64,000 nucleotides of DNA, taken from the NCBI RefSeq assembly GCF_001281485.1, contig NZ_CP012669.1, positions 2,077,501 through 2,141,500 of the forward strand. Reading direction: 5' to 3'. Within the stretch, counting starts at the first letter, position 1; each line of letters begins with the position of its first letter. This stretch comes from Altererythrobacter epoxidivorans (GTDB taxonomy: Bacteria; Pseudomonadota; Alphaproteobacteria; Sphingomonadales; Sphingomonadaceae). A program made the position numbers and the translations under genes. The notes below the pieces were generated by a model, which was not told the origin of the DNA, made no database searches, and was given only the letters and a program-made list of their open reading frames with translations. Below, piece after piece: positions 10,792 to 19,496 of the stretch.

Positions 10792-11250
10792 TTACTGAGG
10801 TGCACCCATTCCGGCCGAACCGACCTGGCCGATGTTGCCGAACAGGTCTTCGAGGAAGCCGCGCTCCCTGCCCAGGGTCGGCGTTTCAGCGCCATCCGGG
10901 CTGATCCGCGCCACGTTGTTTATGCCGGTGATGTCTGCTGCCGCGACATTGCCAGCTTCATCGAAAGAGACGGCGAGGACGGAATGGCTCTGGATGCTGG
11001 GCCGCACGAAGGGCTTCCGTGCGGTCACGCTGGTAATGTAATACCAGGTCTGATCGCCATATTCGCTGACATAGCTCGGGCGACCGAGCGTGCCGGCAAC
11101 CGACTGCTGATTGTCGACACCGGGCTGGATCGAGGTCTGGAGAACGGGATCGACCCGATAGCCGCGCTGTTCCCGGATGGAGGAGCAGCCAGCCAAGCCA
11201 ACGCCCACCGCCATTACCAAGCCCAACTTGAAAGCTTTCGCCCTATCCAT
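10792..11250 (-). CDS. bamE: Outer-membrane assembly factor BamE, lipoprotein
   Basis: I choose the ATG at 11248-11250, which gives a short signal with a lipobox (GVGLAGCSS) and has AAAAGG upstream. Longer starts would bury the signal. The mature part has the SmpA/OmlA fold: VQTSIQPGVDNQQSVAGTLGRPSY, then DQTWYYITSVTARK and FDEAGNV. BamE is a small lipoprotein of the BAM complex that inserts beta-barrel proteins. The gene is divergent from the cytochrome bc1 chaperone gene and may end in a short Pro/Gly tail (GSAGMGAPQ). Confidence 0.88.
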   Translation of the reverse strand: MDRAKAFKLGLVMAVGVGLAGCSSIREQRGYRVDPVLQTSIQPGVDNQQSVAGTLGRPSYVSEYGDQTWYYITSVTARKPFVRPSIQSHSVLAVSFDEAGNVAAADITGINNVARISPDGAETPTLGRERGFLEDLFGNIGQVGSAGMGAPQ

Positions 11251-11438
11251 CGATCTGCAAACCTTTTCGTAATCCGGCATGAGCGCGTTGCCTGCACCCC
11301 AACCGTTCCTATATCGCAAAGTGCCTTACGGCGGCCAAGCGCAGCTTGCAACGCCGCGAATTGTCGCCATTGGGCATAGACCCATTGATAGGGTCGATTG
11401 AATTGCGGCTGAACGCCGCCTGCTGGGAAAGTTGTACG

Positions 11439-11954
11439 ATGTCGTTTTTGTCGAAGCTGCTGGGAACAGAACCCGATCCAAGGGAGAGGCTTCGCCCGCT
11501 GTGGCACCGGATCATCGAGATTGCGCGCCAGCCCGAATGGTATGCCGATTGCGGCGTTACCGATAGCGTCGCAGGCCGTTTCGACATGATCACCTCAGTC
11601 CTTTCGGTGGTGATGGTGCGCGTCGAAGCCAGTGACCTGCGCGCCGAGAGCGCCCTTTTGGCCGAATTGTTTGTCGAGGATATGGAAGGTCAGCTGCGCG
11701 AACTTGGCACGAACGATGTGGTCGTGGGCAAGCGCATGGGCAAGCTGATGAGCGTGCTCGGCGGCAGGCTCGGTGCCTATCGCTCAGCGCTGCAGGCAGG
11801 CGATGCAGAAAGGCTAGCTGCTGCGGTCGAACGTAATACGAATTTCACCGAGACTGGTTCAGCTGAGTGCGTGGCACAACGGCTTCTCGCGCTTGCCGGA
11901 AGCCTCGCGAAAATCGATGACGAGACGCTCATTGCAGCGGAGATCCCGGCATGA
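11439..11954 (+). CDS. Ubiquinol-cytochrome c chaperone (CBP3 family)
   Basis: With the ATG at 11439 (GGGAAA upstream) the protein has 171 residues and begins MSFLSKLLGTEPDPRERLRPLWH. The helical core (YADCGVTDSVAGRFDMITSVLSVVMVRVE ... LFVEDMEGQLRELGTNDVVVGKRMGKLM) matches the Ubiq_cyt_C_chap family, whose members help assemble the bc1 complex. Its stop overlaps the start of the YceD gene by four bases (ATGA), a pair common in alphaproteobacteria. Confidence 0.87.
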   Translation: MSFLSKLLGTEPDPRERLRPLWHRIIEIARQPEWYADCGVTDSVAGRFDMITSVLSVVMVRVEASDLRAESALLAELFVEDMEGQLRELGTNDVVVGKRMGKLMSVLGGRLGAYRSALQAGDAERLAAAVERNTNFTETGSAECVAQRLLALAGSLAKIDDETLIAAEIPA

Positions 11955-12490
11955 CGAAAAGCGAAATCGCACGCCCGATCAAGGTCCGCCAGCTTCCGGG
12001 TGCACCGGTCATCATCGATGCCAGCGAGGCAGAACGCGAGGCGCTCGCCCGGCGTTTCGGCATCACTTCGATCGAAAAGCTTCACGCCGAGATCACTCTC
12101 GACAAGGAGAGCAAGGCGATCGTTGCGACAGGTCGCTTATCGGCTAGAATCACGCAGAATTGCGCCATTTCCGGAGAGGATTTTGCGGTTGAGGTCGATG
12201 AGCCGCTGATGTTCCGATTCGTCGAGGAAGGCAGTCTTGCCGCCCCTGTCGAAGAGGACGATGAGATCGAGATCGAGCTGAGCCCCGACGATTGCGACGA
12301 GATCGAATATTCGGGCGACAGTTTCGATCTCGGCGAAGCGGTCGCACAGTCGCTTGGCCTCGCGATCGACCCCTATGCCGAAGGGCCGGGTGCCGACGAA
12401 GCCCGCAGAAAAGCTGGCATTACGAGCGATGAGGAACAGGCGCCGAGCGGCCCGCTGGCCGAAGCGCTCGCAGCACTCAAGAAGGACTGA
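11951..12490 (+). CDS. YceD/DUF177 family protein
   Basis: A 179-residue acidic protein. The pattern TGRLSARITQNCAISGEDFAVEVDEPLMFRF followed by EIEYSGDSFDLGEAVAQSLGLAIDPYAEGPGAD is typical of DUF177, whose E. coli member YceD affects accumulation of large-subunit rRNA. The usual second cysteine pair is reduced to one cysteine here. It is translationally coupled to the upstream chaperone gene. No rpmF follows; an ssb gene converges instead. Confidence 0.85.
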   Translation: MTKSEIARPIKVRQLPGAPVIIDASEAEREALARRFGITSIEKLHAEITLDKESKAIVATGRLSARITQNCAISGEDFAVEVDEPLMFRFVEEGSLAAPVEEDDEIEIELSPDDCDEIEYSGDSFDLGEAVAQSLGLAIDPYAEGPGADEARRKAGITSDEEQAPSGPLAEALAALKKD

Positions 12491-12499
12491 AAGGGTACA

Positions 12500-12519
12500 G
12501 AGCGGCACACAGGCCGCTC
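12500..12519. terminator. Hairpin between yceD and ssb
   Basis: GAGCGGC (12500-12506) pairs with GCCGCTC (12513-12519) around a six-base loop, ten bases past the yceD stop and between two convergent genes. It has no run of T, so its use as a terminator is a guess from position. Confidence 0.35.
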
Positions 12520-12543
12520 CAGATCAGACCCGAGATGTCCCGA

Positions 12544-13062
12544 TCAGAACGGGATGTCGTCGTCCAGATCGTCGTAGTTCGAGCCGCCGCCCTGGCTGCC
12601 CCCCGAGCCGCCACCGCCCTGGTTCCAGCCACCGCCCGAACCGCCGTTGCCGCCACCCGAACCACCGCCATAACCGCCGCCGCGCTGGCCACCGCCACCG
12701 CCGCCGCCGCTGGCTCCGTCGAGCATCGTCAGCGTGCCGTTGAGGCCGCGGATGACAACCTCTGTCGAATAGCGGTCATTGCCCGACTGGTCCTGCCACT
12801 TGCGGGTCTGCAGCTGGCCTTCGATGTAAACCTTCGAGCCTTTCTTGAGGAAACGCTCGACGACGCCGACCAGACCTTCCGAAAAGATGGCGACGGTGTG
12901 CCATTCGGTACGTTCCTGGCGTTCGCCGGTATTGCGATCCTTCCAGGTTTCGCTGGTCGCGATGCGCAGGTTGGCGACCTTGCCGCCGTTCTGGAAAGTG
13001 CGGATTTCCGGATCGGCTCCCAGGTTACCGATAAGCATTACCTTGTTGAGAGACCCGGCCAT
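12544..13062 (-). CDS. ssb: Single-stranded DNA-binding protein
   Basis: A 172-residue SSB with an N-terminal OB-fold ([21 protein letters not shown] ... [21 protein letters not shown], residues 1-110), a glycine-rich linker (about 118-160) and the acidic tip DDLDDDIPF that recruits partner proteins. It coats single-stranded DNA in replication and repair. GGAAG lies eight bases before the ATG. It follows feoB on the same strand, with only 15 bases between the ssb start and the feoB stop on the other side. Confidence 0.97.
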   Translation of the reverse strand: MAGSLNKVMLIGNLGADPEIRTFQNGGKVANLRIATSETWKDRNTGERQERTEWHTVAIFSEGLVGVVERFLKKGSKVYIEGQLQTRKWQDQSGNDRYSTEVVIRGLNGTLTMLDGASGGGGGGGQRGGGYGGGSGGGNGGSGGGWNQGGGGSGGSQGGGSNYDDLDDDIPF

Positions 13063-13077
13063 CCAAAACTTCCTTCG

Positions 13078-14934
13078 CTATAATCCGAGCGCGACTGCAC
13101 TCCAGTAGGTGATTCCGGCGAACACATAAGCCAGCGCGAACAGGTAAGCCAACATGAAGCTGGGCCATTTCCACCCGTTTGTCTCTCGCCGGGCGACTGC
13201 AATGGTCGAAAGGCACTGCGGGGCAAAGACGAACCAGGCGAGGAAGGCCAGCGCCGCCGGAAGGCTCCACCGCGCAGCGATCTGGTCGCGCAATGCATTT
13301 TCGGTTTCCGCCTCGTCATCCGAATCGACGGCGTAAGTAGTGGCGAGCGAAGCAACTGCGACTTCGCGCGCCGCCATTGCCGGGATCAGCGCAAGCGACA
13401 TTTCGCGGTTGAAGCCGATCGGCTTGAATGCCGGTTCCATCACGCTTGCAACCTGCCCTGCAAAAGAGGCGTCGAGCTGGTTCTCGCCCGGCTCGGCCTT
13501 GGGGAAGGTCAGCAGCAGCCACAACACGACCGTTACCGAGAAAATGATCGTGCCCGCGCGGCGCAGGAACACCCATGCCCGCTGCCACAGGCCGATCAGG
13601 AGATCCCCGAGGTGCGGCATCTGGTAGCGCGGCAGCTCCATGATGAAGCCCGAAGCGGCACCCTTCGTCACGGTCCGGCGCAGCACAAGCGCGACAATCA
13701 TCGCGCCGAGGATCCCGGCGATATAGAGCGCGAACAGCACCAGGCCCTGCAGCCCGATACCCGGTCCGACGCTGGTCGCCGGGATGACCGCGGCGATGAT
13801 GACGGCATAGACCGGCAGGCGCGCAGAACAGGTCATCAGCGGAGCGATCAGAATGGTTGTCAGGCGATCGCGTGGATCGGCGATGCTGCGCGTCGCCATG
13901 ATCCCCGGAATGGCGCAGGCAAAGCTCGACAAAAGGGGGATGAAGCTGCGGCCCGAGAGGCCGACCATCGCCATCAGCCGGTCCATCAGGAAAGCGGCGC
14001 GCGCCATGTATCCGGTCGCCTCCATCACCAGGATGAACAGGAAGAGGATAAGGATCTGCGGCAGGAAGACGATCACCGATCCGACCCCGGCGATGACCCC
14101 TTCTGTCAGGAAATCGCGTACGAAGCTTTCAGGCATGTTCGCCACGGCAACGCCTGCCACGACTTCGGTCGCCTGCTCGATCAGCCCGATGAAGGGATCG
14201 GCCCATGCAAACACGGCCTGGAACACGACGAACAGCAATCCGAACAGGATCACCGGCCCGATCCACGGGTGCAGCAGCACCCGGTCGAGGCCGGTATGCA
14301 AGCGATGCGTGCCGCTTTCGGAAAGGATCGCCGCCTTGGCGATGTTCTTTGCCGCCAGCCGCCGTTCGGGCAGTGTCAGATGCGATGAAAGCCGCTCGTC
14401 ATCGAACGTGTGGTCATTCGAATCGAAGCTGGAAATGCTTGCCAGCAGCCCTTCGAGGCCACGGCGCCTGACGGCGACCGTTTCCACGACCGGCACGCCC
14501 AGAGCGTGCGACAGTGCGTCGGCATCGAGGACCAGGCCGTCGCGCTTGGCGAGGTCGACCATGTTGAGCGCGACGACCGTCGGCTTGCCAAGCTGGATGA
14601 CTTCCTGCGCGAAAACGAGGTGCTGCTGCAGATTGGCGGCATCGAGTACCAGCACGATAATGTCGGGAGCGCCCTCGCCCTCGAGTTCTCCCAAGACAAC
14701 CTTGCGGGTGACTTCTTCATCGGGGCTGGTCGTTTCCGACAGGCTGTAGCTGCCCGGCAGGTCCAGCAGCTCGAACGGCTGGCCCGAAGCGGAAGTGACG
14801 CGCCCTGCCTTTCGTTCGACGGTTACGCCGGGATAGTTCGCGATCTTCTGCCGCGCGCCCGTCAGCGCATTGAACAGCGCGCTCTTGCCGGCATTGGGAT
14901 TGCCGACCAGCGCGACCTTTTTCAAACCGGTCAT
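13078..14934 (-). CDS. feoB: Ferrous iron transporter B
   Basis: A 618-residue GTPase-permease. The G1 motif is GNPNAGKS (11-18), with G3 LDLPGSYSL and G4 NMVD. The membrane part contains the two Gate motifs, including SFACAIPGIMATR and MAAREVAVASLA, with cysteine-containing MTCSARLPVYA. It imports Fe(II) across the inner membrane. Its start overlaps the feoA stop by four bases, so the two are coupled. It probably responds to iron through the Fur-like site upstream of feoA. Confidence 0.96.
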   Translation of the reverse strand: MTGLKKVALVGNPNAGKSALFNALTGARQKIANYPGVTVERKAGRVTSASGQPFELLDLPGSYSLSETTSPDEEVTRKVVLGELEGEGAPDIIVLVLDAANLQQHLVFAQEVIQLGKPTVVALNMVDLAKRDGLVLDADALSHALGVPVVETVAVRRRGLEGLLASISSFDSNDHTFDDERLSSHLTLPERRLAAKNIAKAAILSESGTHRLHTGLDRVLLHPWIGPVILFGLLFVVFQAVFAWADPFIGLIEQATEVVAGVAVANMPESFVRDFLTEGVIAGVGSVIVFLPQILILFLFILVMEATGYMARAAFLMDRLMAMVGLSGRSFIPLLSSFACAIPGIMATRSIADPRDRLTTILIAPLMTCSARLPVYAVIIAAVIPATSVGPGIGLQGLVLFALYIAGILGAMIVALVLRRTVTKGAASGFIMELPRYQMPHLGDLLIGLWQRAWVFLRRAGTIIFSVTVVLWLLLTFPKAEPGENQLDASFAGQVASVMEPAFKPIGFNREMSLALIPAMAAREVAVASLATTYAVDSDDEAETENALRDQIAARWSLPAALAFLAWFVFAPQCLSTIAVARRETNGWKWPSFMLAYLFALAYVFAGITYWSAVALGL

Positions 14935-15182
14935 ACTGCGGAGCCTTCCACCTCGATCGTCATGGCCATCGCATGGACCCGCCGCATGGCGACGGTCATG
15001 CGGCCGATCGTGACTGCAATCGGATCGGCACCGGCAAACACGCCGCGATGGGCGATCGAAATGCTGGTGCCTTCATCGATACCCAGCGCGCGCAACCTGC
15101 GCCCTTCCTCGGGCGCGAGGTCGTCCCACCGGACAGAGGTAATGATGGCGCTTTTGCCGCGGGGCAGATGGTCGAGCGTCAT
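14931..15182 (-). CDS. feoA: Ferrous iron transport protein A
   Basis: A small SH3-like cytoplasmic partner of FeoB. The body (GKSAIITSVRWDDLAPEEGRRLRALGIDEG ... AVTIGRMTVAMRR) is the FeoA fold. I choose the ATG at 15180-15182 (83 residues): an ATG 12 codons further upstream would start inside the Fur-like sequence at 15215-15233. Neither start has a clear ribosome-binding site, so the start is uncertain although the family is not. Confidence 0.88.
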   Translation of the reverse strand: MTLDHLPRGKSAIITSVRWDDLAPEEGRRLRALGIDEGTSISIAHRGVFAGADPIAVTIGRMTVAMRRVHAMAMTIEVEGSAV

Positions 15183-15214
15183 GCGGATTGCGCTGCCATG
15201 CCGCAGCCCTAATT

Positions 15215-15233
15215 GCAACTGATTATCAATAAC
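15215..15233 (-). promoter_or_regulatory. Candidate Fur box of feoAB
   Basis: Read on the minus strand, this 19-mer (GTTATTGATAATCAGTTGC) agrees with the E. coli Fur consensus at 14 of 19 positions by my count, with the central TGATAATCA intact. It lies between the COQ9 stop and feoA, where an iron-responsive operator would be expected. Alphaproteobacterial iron regulators can differ from E. coli Fur, so the regulator is inferred. Confidence 0.5.
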
Positions 15234-15242
15234 CCGATTGCG

Positions 15243-15914
15243 TTAGCGGGAGGGATAGCGCAGCCGGCCGAGGAACCGGGTCACGCTGAAAGTCTCGCGC
15301 TGCGGGTTCAGCCATTTCGCCTTGGCCTTCTCGAAACGCATGACCCCGTCGATTCGCCGGTCGAGGAAAGCATAGGTATCCTGCTTGCCCTCGCTTTGAT
15401 CTTCGACAAACACTGACAGCGTGGCTGCGTAGATAGAGCCCAGAATCGCGCGTTTCGTATAATGATTGTAATCGGTCGCAGTGTCGCCTGCGAGCCGCCA
15501 CATGTGATCGGCGCTGCGCCACCCGGTCTTTACGGCGCGGCGCGCATTCTGCGGCATGGCCATGATCGCGGTTGCCCGGCGCAGGGCTTCTTCCAGACCC
15601 GTCACGGCTTCAAGCCGGAATGCGACGAGCGAGCGAATGCGCTCGCGGATTTTCATGGTGGCAATGCGATCCGGCGGAAAAGCGGCGACCATCGCAAGAT
15701 CGATATTGTCGATCCACGCTTCGATCATGTCCATCGCGCCGCCGGGATAGGCCAGCTTGGCCACATCGGGATTGGCGCCGGCCATTTCGGCAGCCGTCAC
15801 CAAGGCGGCCTCTGTCCAGCCATCGAAAATGGCAGAAGCTGCAACCTCCGGCGCCAAGGCGAGCCGCAGCTCGTCCAGCGTCATGTCGGCATAGTCGGGT
15901 GCCCCATCGACCAT
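15243..15914 (-). CDS. COQ9 family protein
   Basis: A 223-residue protein with the COQ9 core: a helical N-terminal TetR-like part and the C-terminal WRSADHMWRLAGDTATDYNHYTKRAILGSIYAATL segment typical of the family. COQ9 binds lipids and supports ubiquinone biosynthesis. It ends with the amphipathic FLGRLRYPSR tail. Two bases separate its start from the stop of the ankyrin gene on the same strand, so the two may be cotranscribed; no functional tie is known. Confidence 0.87.
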   Translation of the reverse strand: MVDGAPDYADMTLDELRLALAPEVAASAIFDGWTEAALVTAAEMAGANPDVAKLAYPGGAMDMIEAWIDNIDLAMVAAFPPDRIATMKIRERIRSLVAFRLEAVTGLEEALRRATAIMAMPQNARRAVKTGWRSADHMWRLAGDTATDYNHYTKRAILGSIYAATLSVFVEDQSEGKQDTYAFLDRRIDGVMRFEKAKAKWLNPQRETFSVTRFLGRLRYPSR

Positions 15915-15916
15915 AT

Positions 15917-16537
15917 TCAGAACGACGGCCCGTAATTGCCGGCCGCATTCTTGTCGGACTTGCTGGCGTCGGCCCGCTCGAACTCGTCGAGCATCGCCTT
16001 GTTGCTGATCGCCAGATTGGCGTAATCGCGCGCGGTCCGCCCTGAATTGTCGCTGCGATCGGGGTTCGCGCCATTTTCCAGCAGCATCCTGATCTGGGCG
16101 GTATCGCGGCGGTGGACCGCAGCGATCAGAGGCGTTTCGCCCGTGCTGTCGGTCACGTTGATGTCGGCGCCAGCCTTCAGCAGCGCTTCTGCGCCATCGG
16201 TGAACCCGGTCCTGATCGCCACCTGCAGCGGCGTGGTGCCGGTCTTGTCCTTGATGTTCGGATTGGCATCCTTGCCCAGCAGGAACTGGACCCAGACGAG
16301 GTCGCGGCGTTCGATGACGACGTGAAGCGCCGTCTTGCCGTCGGTAACGTCGCGGGCATTGATCAGCGTATTACCGGGTTCGCTGAGCTTCTTCGTGACG
16401 AGGTCGCCATCGCGATCCTTCACCGCTTTGAGGAACTCGTAACTGTCGGAAAACATCTGCGCCCCGGCCGGCATGGCTACGACACTTGTCGCGAGCGCCA
16501 ACGCCACCCAAATCCTGCGCATAACGACACGCGTCAT
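15917..16537 (-). CDS. Secreted ankyrin-repeat protein
   Basis: The ATG at 16535-16537 is preceded by GAAAGGA at good spacing and begins a signal peptide (RIWVALALATSVVAMPAGAQ). An in-frame ATG six codons upstream lacks a site. The mature part has about four ankyrin repeats (DGKTALHVVIERRDLVWVQFLL, TGTTPLQVAIRTGFTDGAEALL, TGETPLIAAVHRRDTAQIRMLL and SGRTARDYANLAI), which are protein-binding scaffolds. It is probably periplasmic; partners are unknown. It is divergent from the Sco gene. Confidence 0.87.
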   Translation of the reverse strand: MTRVVMRRIWVALALATSVVAMPAGAQMFSDSYEFLKAVKDRDGDLVTKKLSEPGNTLINARDVTDGKTALHVVIERRDLVWVQFLLGKDANPNIKDKTGTTPLQVAIRTGFTDGAEALLKAGADINVTDSTGETPLIAAVHRRDTAQIRMLLENGANPDRSDNSGRTARDYANLAISNKAMLDEFERADASKSDKNAAGNYGPSF

Positions 16538-16607
16538 GCTGTCATCCTTTCGCAAACCCTGTCAGAAATCATTGCATAGAACATTGAACCCGCTCCGTTA
16601 GCAGACC

Positions 16608-17231
16608 ATGAACCGCCACGCCATGCCCATCCCCTTCCGTTTTTGTTTCCTGATGCCGCTTGCCGCAGCGAGCCTTGCCCTGTCTGCCTGCGGCCAGACG
16701 GCCGATACGCCGGCGATGGAACCGCCGCTTGCAGGTGCAGATATCGGCGGTGAATTCGAGCTTGTGAACCAGGACGGCAAGCTGACGCGCTGGTCCGATT
16801 TCGACGGCCAGTACCGGATGATCTACTTCGGCTTCACCTTCTGCCCGGACATCTGTCCGACCGATGTCAGTCGCGCCATCAAGGGGCTGGAAAAATTCGC
16901 CGAGGACGAGCCGCAGCTCGCTGCAAAGGTCCAGCCGATCTTCGTATCGGTCGACCCGGAACGCGATACGCCCGAGGCTGTCGGCCAGTTCGCCTCGGCC
17001 TTTTCGGACCGCATGATCGGTCTGACCGGAACGCCGGAGCAGGTGAAGGCTGCTGCAGACACATTCCGCGTATTCTATTCGCGCGGAGAGGATACGCCGG
17101 GCGGCGGCTATCTCGTGAACCATTCCGCCATCGTCTATCTGTTCGGGCCCAAGGGCGAACCGCTGGCGACGCTGCCGACCGACCAGGGGCCCGATGCGGT
17201 CGCCGAAGAACTGGCGAAATGGGTGAACTGA
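16608..17231 (+). CDS. SCO1/SenC-type copper chaperone, lipoprotein
   Basis: A 207-residue protein with an N-terminal signal and a lipobox ending at Cys28 (LALSAC). The thioredoxin-like fold contains CPDIC (Cys79, Cys83) and His172 ([10 protein letters not shown]), the three copper ligands of Sco proteins. These deliver copper or reduce the CuA site of cytochrome c oxidase. Its final codons overlap the start of the YcgN gene. The signal peptide is long (about 27 residues). Confidence 0.93.
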   Translation: MNRHAMPIPFRFCFLMPLAAASLALSACGQTADTPAMEPPLAGADIGGEFELVNQDGKLTRWSDFDGQYRMIYFGFTFCPDICPTDVSRAIKGLEKFAEDEPQLAAKVQPIFVSVDPERDTPEAVGQFASAFSDRMIGLTGTPEQVKAAADTFRVFYSRGEDTPGGGYLVNHSAIVYLFGPKGEPLATLPTDQGPDAVAEELAKWVN

Positions 17232-17659
17232 GAGACCGCTTCTGGGAGCTGCCGCTCAAGGAGCTCAACCGGGCGGAATGGGAAGCCTTGTGCGACGGCT
17301 GCGGACGCTGCTGCCTGCACAAGATCGAAGATGCCGATACCGGCGAAATTGCCGACACCAATGTCGCCTGCAAGCTGCTCGACTGTTCGACCGGACGCTG
17401 CACCGATTATCGCAATCGCAAGGTCTTCGTGCCCGATTGCCTGCGGTTGACCTATCGCATCATGGACGATGTGCCATGGCTGCCTAAGACCTGCGCCTAT
17501 CGCCTGCGCGCAGAGGGAAAGCCGCTGTATGAGTGGCACCATTTGCTGTCCGGCGATCCGGAGGCCGTGGTGCGCGCCGGGGTTTCGGTCGCTGGCAGGG
17601 TGATCAGCGAATACGATGCAGGGCCGCTCGAACATCACATCGTGGAGTGGGACTGGTGA
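17219..17659 (+). CDS. YcgN family cysteine-cluster protein
   Basis: A 146-residue cytoplasmic protein with many cysteines in the YcgN/YkgJ pattern: [11 protein letters not shown] near residues 21-30, then [11 protein letters not shown] and VPDCLRL. Such clusters bind a metal or Fe-S centre; the function is unproven. It starts inside the end of the Sco gene and its stop overlaps the GTG of the next gene (GTGA), so three genes appear to be translated as one coupled series. Confidence 0.88.
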   Translation: MGELRDRFWELPLKELNRAEWEALCDGCGRCCLHKIEDADTGEIADTNVACKLLDCSTGRCTDYRNRKVFVPDCLRLTYRIMDDVPWLPKTCAYRLRAEGKPLYEWHHLLSGDPEAVVRAGVSVAGRVISEYDAGPLEHHIVEWDW

Positions 17660-18378
17660 TAGACTGGCTCCGCCGCGAGATGATCGAGCCGGAGATCGAG
17701 CTCGATGGCGAAACCGTGCCGATCACCTTGCGCCGCCACCCGCGTGCGCGCCGGTTGACGATGCGGCTCGCGCCCGACGGCAGCGAAGTCAGGATCACCC
17801 TGCCGAAATGGGCACGCGGTTCCGAAGCGATCGCCTTTGCCCATGCGCGCCGTGACTGGCTGGCGAGCCAGTTCGCCAAGCTCCCCCCCCGCGCCGCGCC
17901 AGCCCCCGATGGCATGCTCACCTATCGCGGCAGGACGCTGCGGATCGCCTGGGACCGGGACCTGCCGCGCCTGCCCGCGCTCAACGAAAACGAGGTCACG
18001 CTGGGCGGTCCGGAGCATTCGCTCGAAACGCGGCTGAGGCGATGGCTGGAGCAGGAGGCGCTGCGCCTGTTCGAGGATGATGTCGCATTTTATTGCTCGC
18101 GGGCCGATCTTGAGCCGGTGGCCGTCGGCCTGTCACGCGCCCAGCGGCGCTGGGGCAGTTGTTCGGACCGGCAACGGATCCGGCTCAACTGGCGGCTGGT
18201 GCAGGCACCCGACATGGTGCGGCGTTCGGTCGTGGCGCATGAAGTGACCCATCTGGTTCATTTCGACCACAGTGCCGCATTCCACGCGATGCTCGGCGAC
18301 CTGTTCGAAGACGACATTGCTGCAGCCGACGCCTGGCTGAAACAGAACGGCCGCGGGCTTTACGCGAGCTTCGGATAG
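17656..18378 (+). CDS. YgjP-like (DUF45) zinc metallopeptidase
   Basis: With the GTG at 17656 the product has 240 residues and overlaps the previous stop by four bases. A longer frame exists upstream but would overlap the YcgN gene by over 120 bases. The zinc motif is [12 protein letters not shown] (HExxH with a further His), after the family block [18 protein letters not shown]. The N-terminal [25 protein letters not shown] is typical of DUF45 (YgjP/WLM-type). Its substrate is unknown. Confidence 0.88.
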   Translation: MIDWLRREMIEPEIELDGETVPITLRRHPRARRLTMRLAPDGSEVRITLPKWARGSEAIAFAHARRDWLASQFAKLPPRAAPAPDGMLTYRGRTLRIAWDRDLPRLPALNENEVTLGGPEHSLETRLRRWLEQEALRLFEDDVAFYCSRADLEPVAVGLSRAQRRWGSCSDRQRIRLNWRLVQAPDMVRRSVVAHEVTHLVHFDHSAAFHAMLGDLFEDDIAAADAWLKQNGRGLYASFG

Positions 18379-18432
18379 GCATCCGGCACGATACGTAACA
18401 CTTCGTTTACCCTGTTTCTCTAGATTCAGGTC

Positions 18433-18987
18433 ATGTTCCGTGCGGCCATCCTTCTGGCGATCGCGCTTCTCGCCCTTCCGCTACCTGCGGACCAGGCGCT
18501 GGCGCAGCGTGGGAAAAACAAGGGTCAACCTCCCCCTTGCGAACTCAACACGAACGTCCAGATCAACAATCCCAATTGCACGACCGAGCCGGTCGTCCTG
18601 ACCGTCCAGACCAATATCGACTTCGGCAGGCTCGTCCTCGTCGGTGATGGCGTGGGCCACGCGGTCCTCGACCTCAGCACTGGCGACAAGATCATGTTCG
18701 GGGGTCTCGACGACCTCGGCGGTTTTGCCGTGACCGGACGGGCTGTCGTCACCGGATCGCCCAACCGGGCGCTGCAGATCGTCATGCCGACCACGATCAC
18801 AATGGCCGATCCCGCAGGCGGGCAGGCCGAACTGCGCGACATCGTGACCAGCCTCTCTGCACTGCCGGTGCTCGATGTGAACGGCCAGCTCGTGTTCGAG
18901 TTTTCGGGCACGCTCTACACCGATACTGCCACTGCATTGGGCGGGGTCCTGCGCGGGCGGATACCAATCAGCGTCCAGTATAACTGA
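18433..18987 (+). CDS. Secreted DUF4402 protein
   Basis: A 184-residue protein with a signal peptide (MFRAAILLAIALLALPLPADQALA). The rest is beta-rich: IDFGRLVL and an alternating pattern ending in a short strand (GGVLRGRIPISVQYN), as in DUF4402 proteins of Sphingomonadales, which are thought to be surface or pilus-like subunits. It stands alone, followed by a hairpin. Confidence 0.83.
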   Translation: MFRAAILLAIALLALPLPADQALAQRGKNKGQPPPCELNTNVQINNPNCTTEPVVLTVQTNIDFGRLVLVGDGVGHAVLDLSTGDKIMFGGLDDLGGFAVTGRAVVTGSPNRALQIVMPTTITMADPAGGQAELRDIVTSLSALPVLDVNGQLVFEFSGTLYTDTATALGGVLRGRIPISVQYN

Positions 18988-18991
18988 CGTC

Positions 18992-19007
18992 CTGCGGCGC
19001 GCCGCAG
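18992..19007 (+). terminator. Hairpin downstream of the DUF4402 gene
   Basis: CTGCGGCGCGCCGCAG is a perfect palindrome that can fold as a six-base-pair stem with loop CGCG. It starts four bases past the stop and is followed by ACCGTTTCTCT, with only a weak T tract. Its placement suits a terminator of the DUF4402 transcript. Confidence 0.45.
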
Positions 19008-19052
19008 ACCGTTTCTCTGGCACTTTTGCGCGCAGCACCCTATTTCAAGGGC

Positions 19053-19496
19053 ATGCTTTCGAAATCCCGTTTCAATCCCGGCCCCGGCCTGGCCGATTTC
19101 TGGTCCGAGTTTACCCGGCCCAATCCCTATCGCTGGCCGATCCTGATCGCGTCGATCATCCCGATCGGTGCCGTGCTGTACTGGGCGACATCGGAAACGG
19201 TTTATGCTCCGCCTGAACGGCCCAACGTGACCTACATTACCAGCTTCGCGGCAGATCGTACCGACGCAGAAATTGCAGCTTCGAACGAGGCAAACCAGCA
19301 GCGCAAGGACGAACTTCGCGCCCGTCTGGAAGAGATCGAGGCGCAGAAGCGCGAAATGTACCGCGAACTTGGCCGTGCAAGCGGTATGGATGTCGACGCC
19401 ATGGAAGCCAAGATCGAAGCCGACCGTGCGCGCGAGGAGGCCGCACGATCCGCTGCCGAAAACCCGGAAGCGACGGTTGCCGACACCGAGCGATGA
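19053..19496 (+). CDS. Small single-pass membrane protein with coiled coil
   Basis: The ATG at 19053 gives 147 residues; a TTG nine codons earlier is possible. One transmembrane helix (YRWPILIASIIPIGAVLYWAT) is followed by a charged helix rich in Glu, Arg and Ala (about residues 65-140: ASNEANQQRKDELRARLEEIEAQKREMYRELG) that looks like a coiled coil. I do not recognise the family. Its end overlaps the region where RibD would start, so the two may share a transcript. Confidence 0.7.
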   Translation: MLSKSRFNPGPGLADFWSEFTRPNPYRWPILIASIIPIGAVLYWATSETVYAPPERPNVTYITSFAADRTDAEIAASNEANQQRKDELRARLEEIEAQKREMYRELGRASGMDVDAMEAKIEADRAREEAARSAAENPEATVADTER

